The position numbers and the translations under genes were made by a program. A stretch of 16,599 nt of DNA from an uncultured Solobacterium sp. Its GTDB lineage: Bacteria; Bacillota_I; Bacilli_A; Erysipelotrichales; Erysipelotrichaceae. Below the pieces are notes generated by a model. The model did no database searches and had not been told where the DNA came from. It saw only the letters and a program-made list of their open reading frames with translations. Positions 7,596 through 14,606 of this stretch are shown here, one piece after another. Position 1 is the first letter of the stretch. Each line of letters opens with the position of its first letter. The DNA lies in the NCBI GenBank assembly GCA_900552125.1, contig URYK01000056.1:1-16599 (forward strand), written 5' to 3'.

Positions 7596-8930
7596 ATGAC
7601 TATGTTAAATAAAGCATATATTGTACCTCATCCACCTTTAATTCTTCCTGAAATAGGAAAAGGGAAAGAAAAACTAATTCAGAATACAATTAATGCATAT
7701 CGTATGATTGCTCATGATATTGCGGCAAGTAATATTCAGACTCTGATCATTATATCTTCTCATGCGCCAAGTTATGAGGATTATATACAAATTTCTACTG
7801 GTGTAGCTGCATATGGTGATTTTTCATCATTTCATGCTGAAGAAGCAAGTATGAAAGTATTCTATGATGAAGATTTTGTGGAGCTTATATGTAAAGAAGC
7901 TATGGATGAGGAATTACCAGCAGGTATTCTTGGTTTGCAGGATAAGACCCTTGATCATGGCACAATGATTCCTCTGTCTTTTATATTGCAGGAATATGAA
8001 GATTTTAAAGTTGTTCGTATTGGAATAAGCAATTTGAGTCGCAGTACACATATTGCATTTGGAAATTGTTTAAGAAGAGCAATCGAGCTTTCTGGAAAGA
8101 ATGTAGCTGTTATTGTTAGTGGTGATTTATCACATCGTCTACAAGATGATAGCACATATGGATTCCATCCTATGGGTCCTGTTTTTGATAAACAGATCAT
8201 TGATATTGTAAAGAATAATGATTATGCAAAATTATTAGATATAGATGAATATATTGTACAGGAAAGCGCTAATTGCATTTATCCATCGTTATTGATGTTA
8301 TATGGGCTATTACAGGCTTATCCATTTGATTCACAATTTTTATCCTATGAACATCCCTTTGGTGTCGGATATCTGACGGCAATGATTCGAATTGTGAAAA
8401 AAGATCCTTATGTAGCTCTTGCTAGAGAAGCTTTAGAATTCTATGTTAGAACCCATACCATTCTTCCATTAAAAGAAGCTTTACCTAAAGAAATGCATAC
8501 AAGAAAAGCAGGAGTATTTGTTTCTATCTCAAAATTTGGTGAACTTCGAGGCTGTATTGGATCAATCTGTCCAATACAAGAGAATATTGGGAAAGAAATC
8601 ATACATAATGCGATAGCTGCCGCCATGGAAGATCCTAGATTTTTACCGATTGAAGAAAAAGAACTTCCTTATCTGGAATATCAGGTTGATGTTTTATCAG
8701 AAACAACTGAGGTAAAAGATATCAAAGAATTAGATGTGAAAAGATATGGCGTAATTGTAGGTGATCATCATCGTAAAGGTCTTCTTTTACCAGACATACA
8801 AGGAATAGACTCACCTCTTCAACAGATTAGTATAGCACTAGAAAAAGCTGGAATGAGTCCAGATGAACCTTTTCAATTAGAACGTTTTGAGGTCAAAAGA
8901 CATCAGGAATATATAAATAAAACCCTGTAA
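7596..8930 (+). CDS. MEMO/AMMECR1 fusion protein (AmmeMemoRadiSam parts B and A)
   Basis: This is a two-domain cytoplasmic protein of 444 residues. The N-terminal part (about 5-265) is a class III extradiol dioxygenase-like (LigB/MEMO1) domain with PHPPLI (H12), SSHAPS (H56), DHGT (residues 120-123) and SGDLSH (H180), the usual metal-site histidines. The C-terminal part (about 270-440) is an AMMECR1 domain with the hallmark LRGCIG (317-322). These domains are components B and A of the AmmeMemoRadiSam system, whose third member is a radical SAM protein and whose substrate is unknown. No radical SAM gene lies in this window. ATG 7596 is chosen because AGGA (7586-7589) precedes it by 6 nt and ATG 7581 would be at the predicted transcript start. 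Family assignment is strong, but a biochemical role cannot be stated. Confidence 0.9.
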   Translation: MTMLNKAYIVPHPPLILPEIGKGKEKLIQNTINAYRMIAHDIAASNIQTLIIISSHAPSYEDYIQISTGVAAYGDFSSFHAEEASMKVFYDEDFVELICKEAMDEELPAGILGLQDKTLDHGTMIPLSFILQEYEDFKVVRIGISNLSRSTHIAFGNCLRRAIELSGKNVAVIVSGDLSHRLQDDSTYGFHPMGPVFDKQIIDIVKNNDYAKLLDIDEYIVQESANCIYPSLLMLYGLLQAYPFDSQFLSYEHPFGVGYLTAMIRIVKKDPYVALAREALEFYVRTHTILPLKEALPKEMHTRKAGVFVSISKFGELRGCIGSICPIQENIGKEIIHNAIAAAMEDPRFLPIEEKELPYLEYQVDVLSETTEVKDIKELDVKRYGVIVGDHHRKGLLLPDIQGIDSPLQQISIALEKAGMSPDEPFQLERFEVKRHQEYINKTL

Positions 8931-8952
8931 TCCATTATCGGATTACAGGGTT
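8921..8952 (-). terminator. 13-bp hairpin between convergent genes, T-tail on the minus strand
   Basis: AACCCTGTAATCC (8921-8933) pairs perfectly with GGATTACAGGGTT (8940-8952) around ATTATC. The A-rich flank before it (ATAAATAA) becomes a T-tail on the minus strand, so it best serves as terminator of the small minus-strand gene. It overlaps the stop codons of both convergent genes. It may also stop plus-strand transcription, but it lacks a good T-run in that direction. Confidence 0.85.
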
Positions 8953-9100
8953 ACTTATGTCTAGAGTGAATCTGAAGAATCACTAAGCATATAAAGGCTA
9001 AAGCACTTAATACAATGATGATATATGTTATTATTTCACTCGTTTTTGATGTGTAAATTTTACTAAGAGTAATAAAATTATAAATATTATACGCGTTCAT
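8951..9100 (-). CDS. Small single-pass membrane protein, 49 residues
   Basis: This reading frame starts MNAYNIYNFI and contains one strongly hydrophobic segment (about residues 22-44, EIITYIIIVLSALAFICLV), followed by a short basic tail SRHK. A ribosome binding site AGAGGTG (complement of 9105-9111) sits 4-6 nt before the ATG. An extended -10 (TGCTATAAT, complement of 9133-9141) lies upstream. The stop codon runs into a 13-bp terminator hairpin. A complete expression unit around a frame this short argues that the gene is real. I do not recognise a family. A regulatory membrane peptide or a type I toxin-like protein are both possible, and nothing in the sequence decides between them. Confidence 0.7.
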   Translation of the reverse strand: MNAYNIYNFITLSKIYTSKTSEIITYIIIVLSALAFICLVILQIHSRHK

Positions 9101-9132
9101 AATACACCTCTTTTACGAAAAATTCTATTTCT

Positions 9133-9141
9133 ATTATAGCA
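9133..9141 (-). promoter_or_regulatory. Extended -10 promoter of the small membrane protein gene
   Basis: Read on the minus strand this is TGCTATAAT, a perfect TGnTATAAT element. Initiation would be near 9126, giving a leader of about 26 nt. No clear -35 box is visible. Confidence 0.65.
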
Positions 9142-9176
9142 TAATTTCCAAATTTCGATTTTAAATTTAGAAAAAT

Positions 9177-10052
9177 TTAGAAAGATGAAGAATCTTTCTT
9201 TTCTCTACTAATCAAAACTAAAGAAGAAAGTATTAAAACACAGCCAATAATTTTATTGAGAGTTAAAGGTTCCTGTAAGAATAAATAACCTACAATGATT
9301 GATGTAATAGGTTCAAATAAACAATAAATAGATGCAGTGCTGGAACCAAGATAAGAAATTCCCTTCTGTAGAAGTATAACTGCTAGAAAACTTGAAATTA
9401 TGCTTAACACAATAATTAATATATAAGCTTGCATAGGAAGAATAAAGGTTATAGATGGAAAGATAAAATGATACACTAATGTTTCTAGAAGAATGAAAAT
9501 AGCTAGATAAAAAGAAATTTTATATGCATTTAGCTTCGTTAACTTAGTTTTCTCTAATTGAACCATATAGAATGCATAGGTACAAGCGGATGCAATCGCA
9601 AGTAAAAGTCCTATTTGATTAGAGCTTTGTTTCCATTCAAAGAAAAAGATTGATCCTAATAACGCCATGCATAAAGAAAGTATTTTTCTTTTTCCTAAAT
9701 GTTCTTTATATAAAAAATAACATAGTAAGGAAACAAATATTGGATAAAGAAAATGTAATGTTGTCGCACAGCCGATATCTATATATGAATATGAAGTAAA
9801 TAATAATATGGTAGTCAATCCACTTCCAAATATCGCAATTATAGCGATATTTTTTAAATCTCTTAAAGAAATGTTAAAAGAAATATGTTTTATTTTCATA
9901 ATAAGAGCAAGCATTGGGATAACAAACAAAGAGCGAAAAAATACAACAGTCATAGAGTTTGTGCCATACTGATAAATCAGTGTTGTGATAAGAGGTGTAA
10001 TCCCAAATAAAATTGCTGAAGCAATCGTATAGATAATTCCTTTTGTTCGCAT
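9177..10052 (-). CDS. EamA-family (DMT superfamily) transporter
   Basis: This 291-residue polytopic membrane protein consists of two EamA repeats, with about ten hydrophobic helices across the whole length. Typical features are the N-terminal GIIYTIASAILFGITPLI helix, the FFRSLF motif, and repeat-ending segments such as YPIFVSLLCYFLYKE and EPITSIIVGYLFLQEPLTL. A short charged C-terminus (SREKKDSSSF) follows. DMT proteins export metabolites or drugs, but the substrate is not predictable here. The start is ATG 10052 because AGGTGAT ends 5 nt upstream; the GTG at 10061 lies inside that ribosome binding site. It is transcribed away from the array to its right and towards the small membrane gene, which is 76 nt downstream on the same strand. 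Confidence 0.9.
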   Translation of the reverse strand: MRTKGIIYTIASAILFGITPLITTLIYQYGTNSMTVVFFRSLFVIPMLALIMKIKHISFNISLRDLKNIAIIAIFGSGLTTILLFTSYSYIDIGCATTLHFLYPIFVSLLCYFLYKEHLGKRKILSLCMALLGSIFFFEWKQSSNQIGLLLAIASACTYAFYMVQLEKTKLTKLNAYKISFYLAIFILLETLVYHFIFPSITFILPMQAYILIIVLSIISSFLAVILLQKGISYLGSSTASIYCLFEPITSIIVGYLFLQEPLTLNKIIGCVLILSSLVLISREKKDSSSF

Positions 10053-10069
10053 AAAAATCACCTGTTGTA

Positions 10070-10075
10070 ATTATA
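10070..10075 (-). promoter_or_regulatory. -10 box of the EamA transporter gene
   Basis: Read on the minus strand, TATAAT lies about 17 nt before the ATG, so the leader would be only about 11 nt. It just includes the AGGTGAT ribosome binding site. The -35 region is not recognisable. Confidence 0.45.
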
Positions 10076-10118
10076 GTACTAACAAGAAAAAGAGAAAAGA
10101 ATAAGTTTACATTTATTA

Positions 10119-10147
10119 TTGTTTCATATAGAAATGAATGAGATAAT
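10119..10147 (+). promoter_or_regulatory. Candidate promoter at the head of the immunity-like array
   Basis: TTGTTT (10119-10124) and GATAAT (10142-10147) are 17 nt apart. They precede ATG 10204 by a leader of about 50 nt that includes AAAGGAAAG. This is a fair but not perfect sigma-A match. Confidence 0.45.
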
Positions 10148-10203
10148 ATGAATAGAAAAAAGATTACACTTTAAACAAAAAAATATAGAAAGGAAAGATT
10201 TAT

Positions 10204-10734
10204 ATGCGATTATTTTATCTTCAAAAACCAATATTAGATGTGGATTATCAAAAACTATGTGATGCATTTGTTTATACTGTATTCTTTAGATATTTAGAAA
10301 AACCAGCTGAAAAAAAAGATAAAAAACATCATGTGGAAATATATTCTTCTATTGATATGTATTTTCATAATAAGGGTAAGCAGACGATAATTCAATTCAA
10401 AAATTGGAAGGCAGAAAGTGGTATTGGCTATCAACCATTTATTGCTATCCATCAAGAAGATAAACAGCCTGTGGATATTGCAAAGCTATACAAAGGAATG
10501 GAAAAGAAAACCTTAGAATTTCTTGAAAAAAAGGTAACATCTAAGGATTATAACTCCTGCTTTTATACTTATCCTATTACCACTGGGGCTTATTTTAAAG
10601 GAAATAAAATGTTTTCATCCTATAACTATAAAGAATTTATGGATCAGGGAGGAAACCACTTGGAAGTATTATTTCAAAGTGTAAAGGAGAAGGAATTTCC
10701 TAATAATTTACATGAATATTATAGAAAAAACTAA
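10204..10734 (+). CDS. Unrecognised protein, 5' part of an interrupted gene
   Basis: The zero frame gives 176 residues starting MRLFYLQKPI, with AAAGGAAAG before the ATG. It is rich in Lys, Tyr and Phe, with no signal peptide or membrane segment, so it should be cytoplasmic. I do not recognise the family. The frame ends at TAA 10732-10734 directly after A_AAA_AAC. The -1 frame stays open for another 64 codons with the same composition, so the ancestral or frameshifted protein is about 240 residues. Placed first in an array of immunity-like genes, it may have a similar role, but that is only context. It is either a pseudogene broken in an A-run or a gene using slippage. Confidence 0.55.
   Translation: MRLFYLQKPILDVDYQKLCDAFVYTVFFRYLEKPAEKKDKKHHVEIYSSIDMYFHNKGKQTIIQFKNWKAESGIGYQPFIAIHQEDKQPVDIAKLYKGMEKKTLEFLEKKVTSKDYNSCFYTYPITTGAYFKGNKMFSSYNYKEFMDQGGNHLEVLFQSVKEKEFPNNLHEYYRKN
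10725..10731 (+). promoter_or_regulatory. A_AAA_AAC slippery heptamer before an in-frame stop
   Basis: The heptamer is in the exact X_XXY_YYZ register of the upstream gene: AGA AAA AAC TAA. A one-base backward slip re-reads it as AAA AAA and continues CTA ACA GAA GAT TGG in the open downstream frame. An A-run of six could also cause transcriptional slippage, or simply be a one-base deletion from a run of seven. A 6-bp pairing (10731-10736 with 10768-10773) is possible but sits too close to the slip site to look like a standard stimulator. Confidence 0.45.
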
Positions 10735-10925
10735 CAGAAGATTGGCAGAAACAAGTCTATGATGAGTTGTTAGAAGCATACAATACCAAAGCATTTGATA
10801 TCGATACAAGCAATTTACGTTATCATATCACAAGAAAACAATATAAATACTTTAAATGTACAGTTCTTGATAATTTACATATAGAAGTTTTAAACGAGCA
10901 CAAAAGAAATCTATTTCTCGAATGA
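10731..10925 (+). pseudogene. 3' part of the interrupted gene (-1 frame)
   Basis: This stretch encodes 64 codons, reading LTEDWQKQVYDELLEAYNTK and continuing to a TGA at 10923-10925. It has no start codon or ribosome binding site of its own at its 5' end. It follows on exactly from the upstream frame, so it is the C-terminal part of the same protein. Its stop overlaps an ATG at 10922, but the next gene more likely starts at ATG 10949. Confidence 0.55.
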
Positions 10926-10948
10926 ATGGATATAAATGGAGAATGCTA

Positions 10949-11284
10949 ATGAGTATTATAAAGAAAATATTTAGTAAAAAACAGCAGAATTATATAAATG
11001 AACTAAAAGAACTATTCGCAAATGACTTTAATGTCATGGTAATTCCTACGTACCAAATTTTTAACAATGCAAAGTCTGTTCAATTAAGATATCCATATGA
11101 TAGTACACAGGAATATTACTGTATAAGGGAAGATTATATATTTCAGGATTTTGATACAGCTTATTATTTAAGATGTATCAAGGAATCAAAATGTATTATC
11201 ATTGAAATAAGAAATTTAGGAAGTCTGAAATTTATTTTATATATTGCAGAGAGATTATCGAACATATGTGAACTATGTATTTGA
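10949..11284 (+). pseudogene. N-terminal half of a frameshifted small protein
   Basis: This frame starts MSIIKKIFSKK at ATG 10949, with GGAG (10938-10941) 7 nt upstream, which is better placed than the ATG at 10922. It runs for 111 codons and ends in a tail (AERLSNICELCI) that looks like out-of-frame translation. The neighbouring +1 frame takes over from about 11229-11284 with a convincing protein sequence. The two pieces most likely form one cytoplasmic protein of about 215 residues. The family is not recognised with certainty, but the setting suggests an immunity-type protein. Confidence 0.5.
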
Positions 11285-11594
11285 AGGAAATGATACAGGC
11301 GGTTATTTTAAAATCTTAAAGGATGGGAAAATAGATAGAAAAATAGCCAGCTATCTCATTATGGACGGAATAAAAAATTATCCTGAAACAAGAGGAAAAC
11401 CTTGCGAGTATGAAATTAAAAAAGAAAATATTTGGAAGGTAGATATGAATGCTAAGTACATAGCCGATATGTTGGAGGGATTCTATAAAGAAGAAATTCT
11501 AGAATTATTTGATTATTACATAGGATTATCTAACATAAAGAATGAAAATATACAAAATATCTTTATTTATTCTCTGAAAACAGATGAAAAGTGA
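11244..11594 (+). pseudogene. C-terminal half of the frameshifted small protein
   Basis: This frame is open from 11229 and can only start at a TTG (11244) that lacks a ribosome binding site. It carries a well-behaved sequence including DYRTYVNYVFEGNDTGGYFK, PETRGKPCEYEIKKENIW and MNAKYIADMLEGFYKEE, and ends at TGA 11592-11594. The 41-nt overlap with the upstream frame, both pieces being needed to make a plausible protein, and the missing translation signals all point to a one-base indel in a single gene. Independent translation of the 116-residue piece is the alternative. Confidence 0.5.
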
Positions 11595-11603
11595 GTGTGT
11601 AAT

Positions 11604-11909
11604 ATGAATCAGGAAATAAAAGAAGCAAAGAAAAATTTAGAAAAATGGTTAATGGATCCTCATGAATTAGGGCAAAAACCATTCAAAATAGAATGTACGA
11701 ATTCTTTCGTAGATGAAGATGGAATTAGCTGTATGATTTTTAAATATAAAGTATCTATGTTTGGGAAATGGTTGTTAGGAATTGTAAGTGATTCAGGGAC
11801 CTTTAGTGAAATGAAAGAATATCATCAGGAAACAGAAATAGAAGACGCAAAAGAAATATTAGAAATGTTGAAAAACTATTGGAAAGAATTAGCAAAACAA
11901 TATGAATAA
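11604..11909 (+). CDS. Small cytoplasmic protein of unknown function (101 residues), immunity-like context
   Basis: This intact frame starts MNQEIKEAKKNLEKWLMDPH at ATG 11604. It has an amphipathic N-terminal helix, a central beta-rich part (MIFKYKVSMFGKWLLGIVS) and a C-terminal helix ending YWKELAKQYE. There is no signal peptide or membrane segment. The GTG at 11595 is a possible earlier start, but AAAAGTGAG fits ATG 11604 better. The compact alpha-beta-alpha layout resembles small immunity proteins, as does its position between two other small genes. I cannot name the family. Confidence 0.65.
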   Translation: MNQEIKEAKKNLEKWLMDPHELGQKPFKIECTNSFVDEDGISCMIFKYKVSMFGKWLLGIVSDSGTFSEMKEYHQETEIEDAKEILEMLKNYWKELAKQYE

Positions 11910-11936
11910 GATAAATTATAGAAAGTGAGTGTTATT

Positions 11937-12266
11937 ATGAATACTAGTAATAAAGAATTTACAGAAAAAGACTGGAAATTATTTAGAAGTAAAATTGTTG
12001 AATGGCAGGAAAATTATATGAATAAATTAAATGAGGAATATATAGCGATTTTAACATAAGATAAAAATCCTTCTGAAAAATTCTGGCAGCTATATAAAAA
12101 TATAAAGAAAGATGTAAATAAACCGGGAGTTATTATAGATATGAGAAGATCGGTTTTAATTGAAAATATAATTCAGCTTTTACGTGATGGTGTAATACAG
12201 ATGGAGAATTTAAATGAATTTAGTGAAGTATTACAAGATACGATACATATTATCTTAAGACGGTAG
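11937..12266 (+). pseudogene. Small gene with one in-frame nonsense codon
   Basis: AAAGTGAG precedes ATG 11937. The frame then reads [19 protein letters not shown] to a TAA at 12057-12059 (codon 41) and continues in the same frame for 68 more sense codons (NPSEKFWQLYKNIKKD, later RRSVLIENIIQLLRDG) to TAG 12264-12266. A single point change therefore separates it from an intact protein of 109 residues. The sequence is helical, charged and cytoplasmic, like small unnamed proteins found beside immunity genes in gut Bacillota. It may be inactive, or the 40-residue N-terminal piece may still be made. Confidence 0.65.
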
Positions 12267-12290
12267 ACATTCATACATGGAGGTGATCAT

Positions 12291-13340
12291 ATGGGAGCTC
12301 ATGTAAATTTCAGTAATCGTGTAGAACTCTGTACAAGAAAAACGTTAATACCAATAAAACAGATAACGTTTAAAAGTTTAAGTAAAAGAAGTGTGAAAAA
12401 AATATGCAATAACATTTCATATCAAATTGTACAAATTGATGAGTATATACCAAGAGATAAGTTACCTATTGTGGATGAAATCTTTGAGAATAGGCCTGAT
12501 ATGACGCTTCGTGTATTTGGCTTTATCTTAGAGGGGCATTGCTGTGACCTAAGTTTTCTTAGAGAACTTCCTCATGTTAGGCGCTTATCTATCAATTGTA
12601 TCTCAAATGTAAAACATATCGAAATAATTCAAACATTACCTTTAGAAGAATTAACTTTAGAAATATACGATGAAAAAGATTTTTCGATTATACAGGAAAT
12701 ACAGCCTACACTAAAAAAATTCTTTTTAGGAGATTCGAGAGTAAATCATAATTTTGATTGTCATTGGTTAAGTCAATTTCCTAATTTAAATGAATTATAT
12801 TTACGCAAAGTAAAACGTAATGTAGAGAGTATTTCTAATATAAAAAGCTTAAAGAAATTGGCATTACGAGGAATAAAAACGAAGAGTTGGAAATTTATAA
12901 ATGAGACAAATATTAATGAATTAAATATCTATTGGTGTGCTGCTGATGATTTATCAGAATTAGAGAATAATTTAAAGATTAGAAAATTAAAGTTATGGCG
13001 CTTAAGTAAATTAAAAGATTTAGATTTTATCTCATCGTTAAGGAATTTGGAAGTATTGAATTTATCATCTCTTTCTCAGATAACAAAGCTTCCTGATATG
13101 TCAAATCTAAAACAAATGAAAGAAATAAAGCTAGATAATGTAACGAATCTGACTGATATAAAGGGAATCTATCAAGTAAATAGCTTAGACAGGATAGAAA
13201 TTATCAATTTAGGGAAGCTAGATATTTCTGATATTAAACCATTGTATGAAAATCCCAATATAAAGAAGATTCAATGTTTGGGCTGTACAAAAAAACAAGA
13301 GAATGCCATAAAAGAGTTTTCAGAGATTTATCATAAATAA
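12291..13340 (+). CDS. Cytoplasmic leucine-rich-repeat protein
   Basis: This 349-residue protein has about eight to ten irregular leucine-rich repeats from about residue 85 to 330, for example LPLEELTLEI, FPNLNELYLRKV, IKSLKKLALRGI, LKIRKLKLWRLSKLKDL, LRNLEVLNLSSL and LKQMKEIKLDNV. The N-terminal 80 residues are a separate part. There is no signal peptide, LPXTG motif or membrane segment, so unlike internalins it should stay in the cytoplasm and act by binding a protein. The ribosome binding site GGAGGTGATC is close to perfect, 4 nt before the ATG, so expression should be strong. Within this array a toxin-binding immunity role is plausible but not shown. Confidence 0.8.
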   Translation: MGAHVNFSNRVELCTRKTLIPIKQITFKSLSKRSVKKICNNISYQIVQIDEYIPRDKLPIVDEIFENRPDMTLRVFGFILEGHCCDLSFLRELPHVRRLSINCISNVKHIEIIQTLPLEELTLEIYDEKDFSIIQEIQPTLKKFFLGDSRVNHNFDCHWLSQFPNLNELYLRKVKRNVESISNIKSLKKLALRGIKTKSWKFINETNINELNIYWCAADDLSELENNLKIRKLKLWRLSKLKDLDFISSLRNLEVLNLSSLSQITKLPDMSNLKQMKEIKLDNVTNLTDIKGIYQVNSLDRIEIINLGKLDISDIKPLYENPNIKKIQCLGCTKKQENAIKEFSEIYHK

Positions 13341-13386
13341 GGCTGAAATTTAAGAAGTAATATATGCCTAATAATGAATCTTTAGA

Positions 13387-13415
13387 TTGTCAATATTTAG
13401 GGTAAATAATAAATT
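13387..13415 (+). promoter_or_regulatory. Candidate promoter before the ankyrin gene
   Basis: TTGTCA (13387-13392) and TAAATT (13410-13415) are 17 nt apart, in the 105-nt gap after the leucine-rich-repeat gene. It would allow the ankyrin-to-SUFU genes to be transcribed as a separate unit. Upstream read-through is also possible, as no terminator is seen in this gap. Confidence 0.45.
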
Positions 13416-13445
13416 GGATAGGAAATTATAAGGAGAGATGAGGAT

Positions 13446-14582
13446 ATGGGATTATTTGATTATTTTAATAAAAAGAAAGAAAATAAAACAAATGATAATG
13501 AAAAAAATGGTTCTGAAAAGAAATCTAATAAGAGAAAGACCTTGGTGAAGGATTTTGAAGAAATTGTGGAAAGAGGAAATGAAGAAGAAATAAAAGCTGT
13601 CTTTAAAAAATGTGATATTAATGCATATGGAGGATTTTATAAAACAAACGCTTTAGGCTTTTTGTTGCCTAATGAAGTCATGAAATGGTTAGTCAATCAA
13701 GGTGCTGATATAAATTATAAAGGAAGATTTCAGATGACACCATTACACTTGCATGCTCATGAAATTAATGGACAGATAGATTGTTTAATACGATTAGGAG
13801 CTAATATTGAAGCAAAAGATTATATGGGAGAAACTCCGTTATTTGCTGCGGCAGGATCATTTCGTTTAGATAATGTAAAAGCCTTAGTAGAAGCAGGTAC
13901 CAATGTGAATGCGAGAAATACGATGTGGGAAACAGCTTTATTAAAGGCGTTGAAGCGTGCAACAAATGCAAATATTCCTATGCTTGTACAAATAGTTTCT
14001 TATTTGCTGGCACACGGTGCAAAACTAACTGGGAAGGAACAGCAGGAAGTGGAAAGAATCGGAAAAGATTTTGAATGGTTTCGTGAAAACATGGAGCCTG
14101 ATACTATAAAAGAAATAGAACCGGAATTGATGAAATTATATGAAATATTTCATGTCAATCCAGTTCCTAAAAGAGTTCAATATGATGGAGTATCTAATAT
14201 AACAGTAAAAGCGAATAGATGGCAGGATCAATTTGACGAATTATGGCAATTATTAGTTCCATCAAAAGGTGCAGCTTCTACAATTCAGGGGGAGGTTGTA
14301 CGTATATGTGGACGATTATCATATGAAATTTTAGATAATGGAAAAATAAATTGGGATAACGACTTTATCAAAATGACTTCTGTGCTAAAAGAGTATATAA
14401 ATCAAGGAAATTTGTTATCTAGTGATGAACAGAATGAAATCAATGTAATTACTAAAAATATTATAAGAAATAAGCCTTCAGCTATTGAAGATGAATTATC
14501 CAGATTAACAGAACTATGTGTTAAATGGGTTTTATTAAATCCAGATCCTATTCCTTTAGAAAAGGTTGAATATAATAGATAA
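13446..14582 (+). CDS. Ankyrin-repeat protein with conserved C-terminal domain, probable immunity protein
   Basis: This 378-residue cytoplasmic protein starts MGLFDYFNKKK and then has a Lys/Asn-rich linker (11-32). About five ankyrin repeats occupy 37-195, with classic repeat motifs such as MKWLVNQGADINYKG, MTPLHLHAHE, LIRLGANIEAKD, GETPLFAAAG and VKALVEAGTNVNAR. A separate C-terminal domain (about 255-370) has WQDQFDELWQLLVPSKGAAS, QGEVVRICGR and NGKINWDNDF. Ankyrin proteins are one of the immunity classes described for polymorphic toxin systems, and the MGLFD leader is shared with the SUFU gene downstream. AAGGAG precedes the ATG by about 10 nt. The ankyrin call is certain; the immunity role is inferred from context. 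Confidence 0.87.
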   Translation: MGLFDYFNKKKENKTNDNEKNGSEKKSNKRKTLVKDFEEIVERGNEEEIKAVFKKCDINAYGGFYKTNALGFLLPNEVMKWLVNQGADINYKGRFQMTPLHLHAHEINGQIDCLIRLGANIEAKDYMGETPLFAAAGSFRLDNVKALVEAGTNVNARNTMWETALLKALKRATNANIPMLVQIVSYLLAHGAKLTGKEQQEVERIGKDFEWFRENMEPDTIKEIEPELMKLYEIFHVNPVPKRVQYDGVSNITVKANRWQDQFDELWQLLVPSKGAASTIQGEVVRICGRLSYEILDNGKINWDNDFIKMTSVLKEYINQGNLLSSDEQNEINVITKNIIRNKPSAIEDELSRLTELCVKWVLLNPDPIPLEKVEYNR

Positions 14583-14606
14583 CAATAAAAGATAGGGGTG
14601 ATAGCT

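Noticed and set aside
10922..10951. ATGA stop-start overlap as the true start of the gene after the slippery site
   Set aside because: ATG 10922 has no ribosome binding site, whereas ATG 10949 has GGAG 7 nt upstream.
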